Positions 59,641 to 64,000 of a DNA stretch of 64,000 nucleotides are shown here, one piece after another (the stretch's first letter is position 1; the number at the start of each line of letters is the position of its first letter). The notes beneath the pieces were generated by a model. That model did no database searches. It had not been told where the DNA came from and worked only from the letters and a program-made list of their open reading frames with translations. The stretch is from Scleromitrula shiraiana. Lineage: Eukaryota > Ascomycota > Leotiomycetes > Helotiales > Sclerotiniaceae. The translations under genes were made by a program, and so were the position numbers. The stretch lies in NCBI GenBank assembly GCA_028455995.1, contig JABELC010000012.1:1488001-1552000 (forward strand), in the 5' to 3' direction.

Positions 59641-62600
59641 GATGTTCGCTGTAGTTGTTTTACTTGTTAACTGGATTTGAGCGAGTGCAATTTAGATATG
59701 AAATATGAGTCACTACATGCCTCAAGGCCGGTCGTATGTCGTTCCACCATAGCGTCGTTTTTAAGCAACTATTCACTTTTAACATGTTAAAATTGAAATC
59801 CACTGTTAGGCCTTTTGCTTCCCCCCCCCCGGTGGACCAGGGGAAGGGGGAAGACCAAAAAGGGGAACGAACATTACCATACTTTAAACTTAGAATCCCC
59901 CCTTTCCTATATAGTTACTATAGTCACCGGCCCCCTTCATCTCCGCATATCCCACCCTCGCAAAAAAATGACCCAAAAAATCAAAACAATACATACAACA
60001 GTGGGGATTCGCTGGTGGTCACCCACCCAACTACTAATCCACCGATTCAAGGCTTGTGTATGGCAGAGCGGACGGGATGCCCAATTTTCCTTGATCTATG
60101 GTCGTATGTGGTGATGTTACGCTTTTTTGACTTTATATAATGGATGCGGAAGGTGAGTTTTGGGTTGGAGGGGAGGAAGAGGAGGATAGGGGGAAAAGGG
60201 GGAAAGGGCTATGGGTGTTGAGTTGAAGCAAGAGATTTTGGGGAGATTAGAGTGATATCTAAATTATTTGGAGTGGGTAGGGATTGTTTAGATGCGTTTA
60301 AATAAGAGCATATTTGAAATGTGGTTTGTTCATTGATACCTGAGATAAAGAAGGATAGGATGGAATGGAAAATTGACATAATTTTTGAACGTGGGAATTG
60401 AATTGAATTAGATTAGATCAGTTCTTGAGTTGTGTATTTTATATATTGATACTAATGTCCATTTATCTAGTTAACTATCTCACTTGCTAACTCACTGTAT
60501 AGAGATAAAAAAACAAATTCCAATACCAACTAACATCAAGATGGAAATAGAGGAGAGAAGAGAAGATCATCTTGAATCTGAGGGCGTGATAAACTAATTC
60601 GTGGATAAGTAGGCAGATGTAGATGGAAAGTATCGATAGATAGTACTAGCAGGTAAGTAGGTTGAATGAAGAAAGGTAGTAACTATACTATTACTATACG
60701 ATGCTATGATCAATAGATATTCGAAGCTTGAATCTACCACATATACTAAAGCAGTACTGTACAAAGAAGAAGAGAATAAGAGTAGTACATTCACGTAATA
60801 GAATAACTCGATATACCATATATCTAGATGAAGAATATGATCACAACCTAAAAGTATGTATATTGTATCGGTACCAAATAATCAAAATCCAAACTATTTA
60901 AACCCCAACAGCAGAAAATAAATAACCAAACCAAAAGAAAAGAATAAACCAATTAACTAAATCCCGAAATCAAAGTCACACAGCATATTCAGCACGCACA
61001 ATACCAGTATGCAGTTAACCAAACCGCCTCACCACCCCACATTACACGGCATACAAACAATGCAGTAAATAATAGCATAACATAATGAAACATAATGAAA
61101 TGTGAAATGTGAAATATACTTCATGATTAATTATTCATAGATGAGATAATGAGATAGAAAGGGAAGGGAAGATATGGGGGAGAGACTTCAGATGGATAGA
61201 TGAAAGATAAAAGACAAGTATATGATATTCCTTCGGGCTAGCCGGTAGGAAGGAAGGAAGTAGGGAGGGAAAAAACACGTGGGATCAATGATGAATTGAA
61301 TAGATGGATGATTAGATTAATGGAGTGTGTGGGGTTGATAGGGAGAAGTGAGGAGAGGGGAGAGAGTAAAAATTTATTTAACAAAGAAAGTTAAAGTTAA
61401 TATATGAGTGGACGAGGAACGGGATGGGATGGGATGTCTTGATATTGAAACATTTCAACGTCACAGATGAGTAGTGTAAAAATGGAAGCGGAAGTGGAAT
61501 TGGAGTTGAAAAGAAGGAAAAAAAAGATAGAACAAAACAAAACATTGATATTCTAGAAGGACATCAAGTAAATTTATGGGTTGAGGCACATTGTTGGAAC
61601 TTAGACCTGGAGTATGTGTAGGTAACGCGTTGTTTCTCATCTTGAGGTATTGTAAAGTTAAGCGAGCCCAGGGAGCTCGAGATAAATACATATATACTGT
61701 GTAGATAGGTTTCTATCGGAAGTGAGAACGTCTGATGAAACGAAACAAAACAGAACAGTCACAGGGGTTTAATATAATCAATCAGATCAAATGCTGGTAT
61801 ACGATATACTAATACTATGCTATTATGATATGCCACCTCGAATCGACTCGACCCGAAGATATCTCCAGCACACTCGCTACAGCATGAAATTACTTTCCCC
61901 CTCCTCCCCACACACAAAAGAAATACAACTCCGTAGATCCCAAAATCTCAACCCAAAATCTCAAGATCCAAAAATTCAAAAACAAGAGATTGTTTCTGTA
62001 TGCCCAGTCCAATGTGTGTGTCTAGAACAAAGACTATTTTGCACTGTACCGATCAACACAGCAAATACTAAGTAGTAGAAGACGGGAACGAACGCGGAAC
62101 AGAACACGCGTTCCTTAGTATCTAGCTAAGAAACTCGGCGAGCAAGAGAATTCATGGGTATTGGGATCGGATGTCTAATAGAGTTCGGAACGAAGGGGGA
62201 AGAAATGGATAGAAAAGAAGAGAGAGAAAGAGATGTATGTATGTATTTATGTATGTATTTATGTATCGATTTGCCTATTTTCTTACAGCAGAGCTATTGT
62301 TTTTCACTGTAATTCTTATCATGTTTTCATCCATTCATCCATTCATTCATCCATCCATCCCGTTCGTTGGTTCGGTCAATAATGCTGGTGATATATGTGG
62401 ATGAATGACTCGTATTCATCACTAAGCTCTACTTAGCCGTATGAGGAGTAGATTTAGTGAGTGTATTGGTTTGTTTACGGGTTCAAGACATACATGTATA
62501 TATTTAACGCGTAAATCGGATCGAACTAGAATTTTGGATATCGAAATGGAAAGTCAAAAAGAAGAGAAAAGTATAATTAGTTCTAACCAACTAATTAACT

Positions 62601-63905
62601 AACCAACCAACCAACCAACCACTGGACTAATAAATCAGATCTTGGAAGGAGTACATATTTATTGGTTGGTTGATTGAAGTTTGAAGATTCAGGAAGGATG
62701 GAAAAGATAAGTATATACATAGCATAGATAGAACCATAAGTTTCAAATTGTTGAAGGATGAAACGAAAATGGTTCCTTTCGGGCCTTTCAGGGGGTGGTG
62801 TTGCTTCGAGGGATTGATTGATTGATTCACTTCTTCAATTTTGCAAATCAAATCGAGTTTGACAAGAAACATATACTGTATTCAAAGGAAGACTCGAACT
62901 GAATAATAATACGGTATGGTATGTATGATATGTATGGTATGTATGATACTTACATATACCTCTCTCTTACCTCTTACCTCTTACCCCGTATTGTTGGTCA
63001 ATAGTATTGTATCGTTTTGTATCGAATGCAATAATAATGTAACCCATTCATTCATCACCTACTATGTACACAGTAGGTTTATTTTTGTATCAATAAAGTT
63101 ATTATTGTACGTACATTGTATCGATTCGGCATCATACGAGCAATAAGCATTATTGCCATATAGATGTTCATCCGAATTTGGCCATTCTTTCATTATTCGG
63201 GCTTGCTTTCTTATGCCGTTTTTGTGTTTGATTCTTACACTACGATAGATTATTCTGTTAGATCTTACTGTTACGCGCTTGAGGAAACTGGGGATGTCGT
63301 TTTTTTTGGTAGGATAATCGCTTCAATGTGTTGTTTGTATCTACCATGTATGTACTTGAGGAGAGTTCAGGTCTTCTTGGTATGTAGCATCTTGACTCCT
63401 TCGTTCGTATCCCAACTACGCCCTGGCTACGTACGGAAGTACTGTAGGTATGTATTAGACATGTGAAGATAGAAGGGAAGAATTGAATAGTTCTACTCGA
63501 GTACTGACTGCACTGTAATCTATTCCATCTACTTCTACATCTACATCGGGATCATCGGAATATTTCCCCAATTTTCCAAAAAATTGACGATCTAATAATA
63601 TGAAGAAAAAGAGGGGTACGCACGCATGCATCCCACTACCCAAAGATTCCGAGCGAGTCCAGGTTCATTTATTTATTGTTAATAAGTAACTAAAACTTAT
63701 GATGAACCATGAATTTGATACACCTGGGGGAAAAAAAGGAAACGATCTTCTATGTTTTGATCCATCTATCTGTACGGAGAACTCCTTGTAACTTGCCCAG
63801 ATGGCTGAATCCGTTGATGGAGACCTAAGGGCCTAGGGATTCCTTAGACCAGGGGAAAGTCCACGAGTTGCTGTCCAGGTGTTGTTTGTCTTGTGTATAC
63901 TTTAT
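59641..63905. other. Long intergenic stretch, no gene seen
   Basis: About 4.3 kb. It contains a C-run at 59821-59830 and repeated (TGTA)n/(TTTATGTA)n at 62230-62268. (CCAT)n-like tracts lie at 62330-62360, (CCAA)n at 62600-62620 and (GTATGATAT)-like units at 62920-62950. Frames are short and without recognised domains. It may hold the promoter of a gene beyond the window. Confidence 0.45.
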
Positions 63906-63944
63906 ACTTAATACTGTATATTTATACTGTATACAGTATTAAGT
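63906..63944. other. Perfect inverted repeat, 15-bp arms, 9-base loop
   Basis: Arm 1 is ACTTAATACTGTATA at 63906-63920 and arm 2 its exact reverse complement at 63930-63944. There is no T-run typical of a terminator, and its role is unknown. Confidence 0.9.
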
Positions 63945-64000
63945 TATGAAGGAAGTATTTTTGAGTTTGAAATTGTACTGGATGGTACCTTGCATAAAGA

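Overview
The window is a stretch of nuclear chromosome from a filamentous ascomycete (Pezizomycotina). Its genes carry short introns, mostly about 46 to 60 bp, with GTRAGT-type donors and YAG acceptors. They are spaced by AT-rich intergenic DNA full of simple repeats, and the proteins match Pezizomycotina families. From general familiarity I favour a leotiomycete of the Botrytis/Sclerotinia kind, but nothing in the sequence proves it. All gene models were built by hand from reading frames and splice signals. No search was run.

Region 1-20 kb. A 3'-truncated tubulin-folding cofactor C (minus) and a complex I NDUFA11-type subunit (minus) precede a large Ubp2-type deubiquitinase (plus) and protein-L-isoaspartate methyltransferase (plus). 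A repeat-bearing protein of unknown function (plus) follows, then about 2.9 kb of unstable-looking satellite DNA. A CCCH-finger FG nucleoporin (Nup42/Amo1 type, minus) and an ELYS-domain protein (minus) end the region. Region 20-30 kb. SMC4, the condensin ATPase, is divergent from the ELYS gene across a 384-bp promoter holding an ACGCGT box. An alpha/beta hydrolase (plus) and an oxysterol-binding protein (minus) follow.

Region 29-43 kb. Nearly 8 kb without a convincing gene holds a fold-back element, a diverged tandem duplication and many microsatellites. It leads into a Grainyhead/CP2 transcription factor (plus), after which comes another 3.5-kb gap.

Region 43-56 kb. A kinesin-10-like motor with a C-terminal helix-hairpin-helix (minus) and a small MIOREX-7 mitochondrial protein (minus) come first. 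Then lies the most interesting part: an unusual UbiA-family membrane enzyme (minus) divergent from a cytochrome P450 (plus), followed by a PTH11-like seven-helix receptor (plus), a 2-oxoglutarate/Fe(II) oxygenase (plus) and a hotdog thioesterase-like protein (minus). This looks like a compact specialised-metabolism cluster, possibly terpenoid. The promoter between the UbiA and P450 genes contains a roughly 80-bp tandem duplication, each copy with one CACGTG palindrome.

Region 56-64 kb. A protein tyrosine phosphatase (plus) is followed by a broken DUF3632-type gene (minus) and about 4.3 kb without recognisable genes, ending with a perfect 15-bp-arm hairpin.
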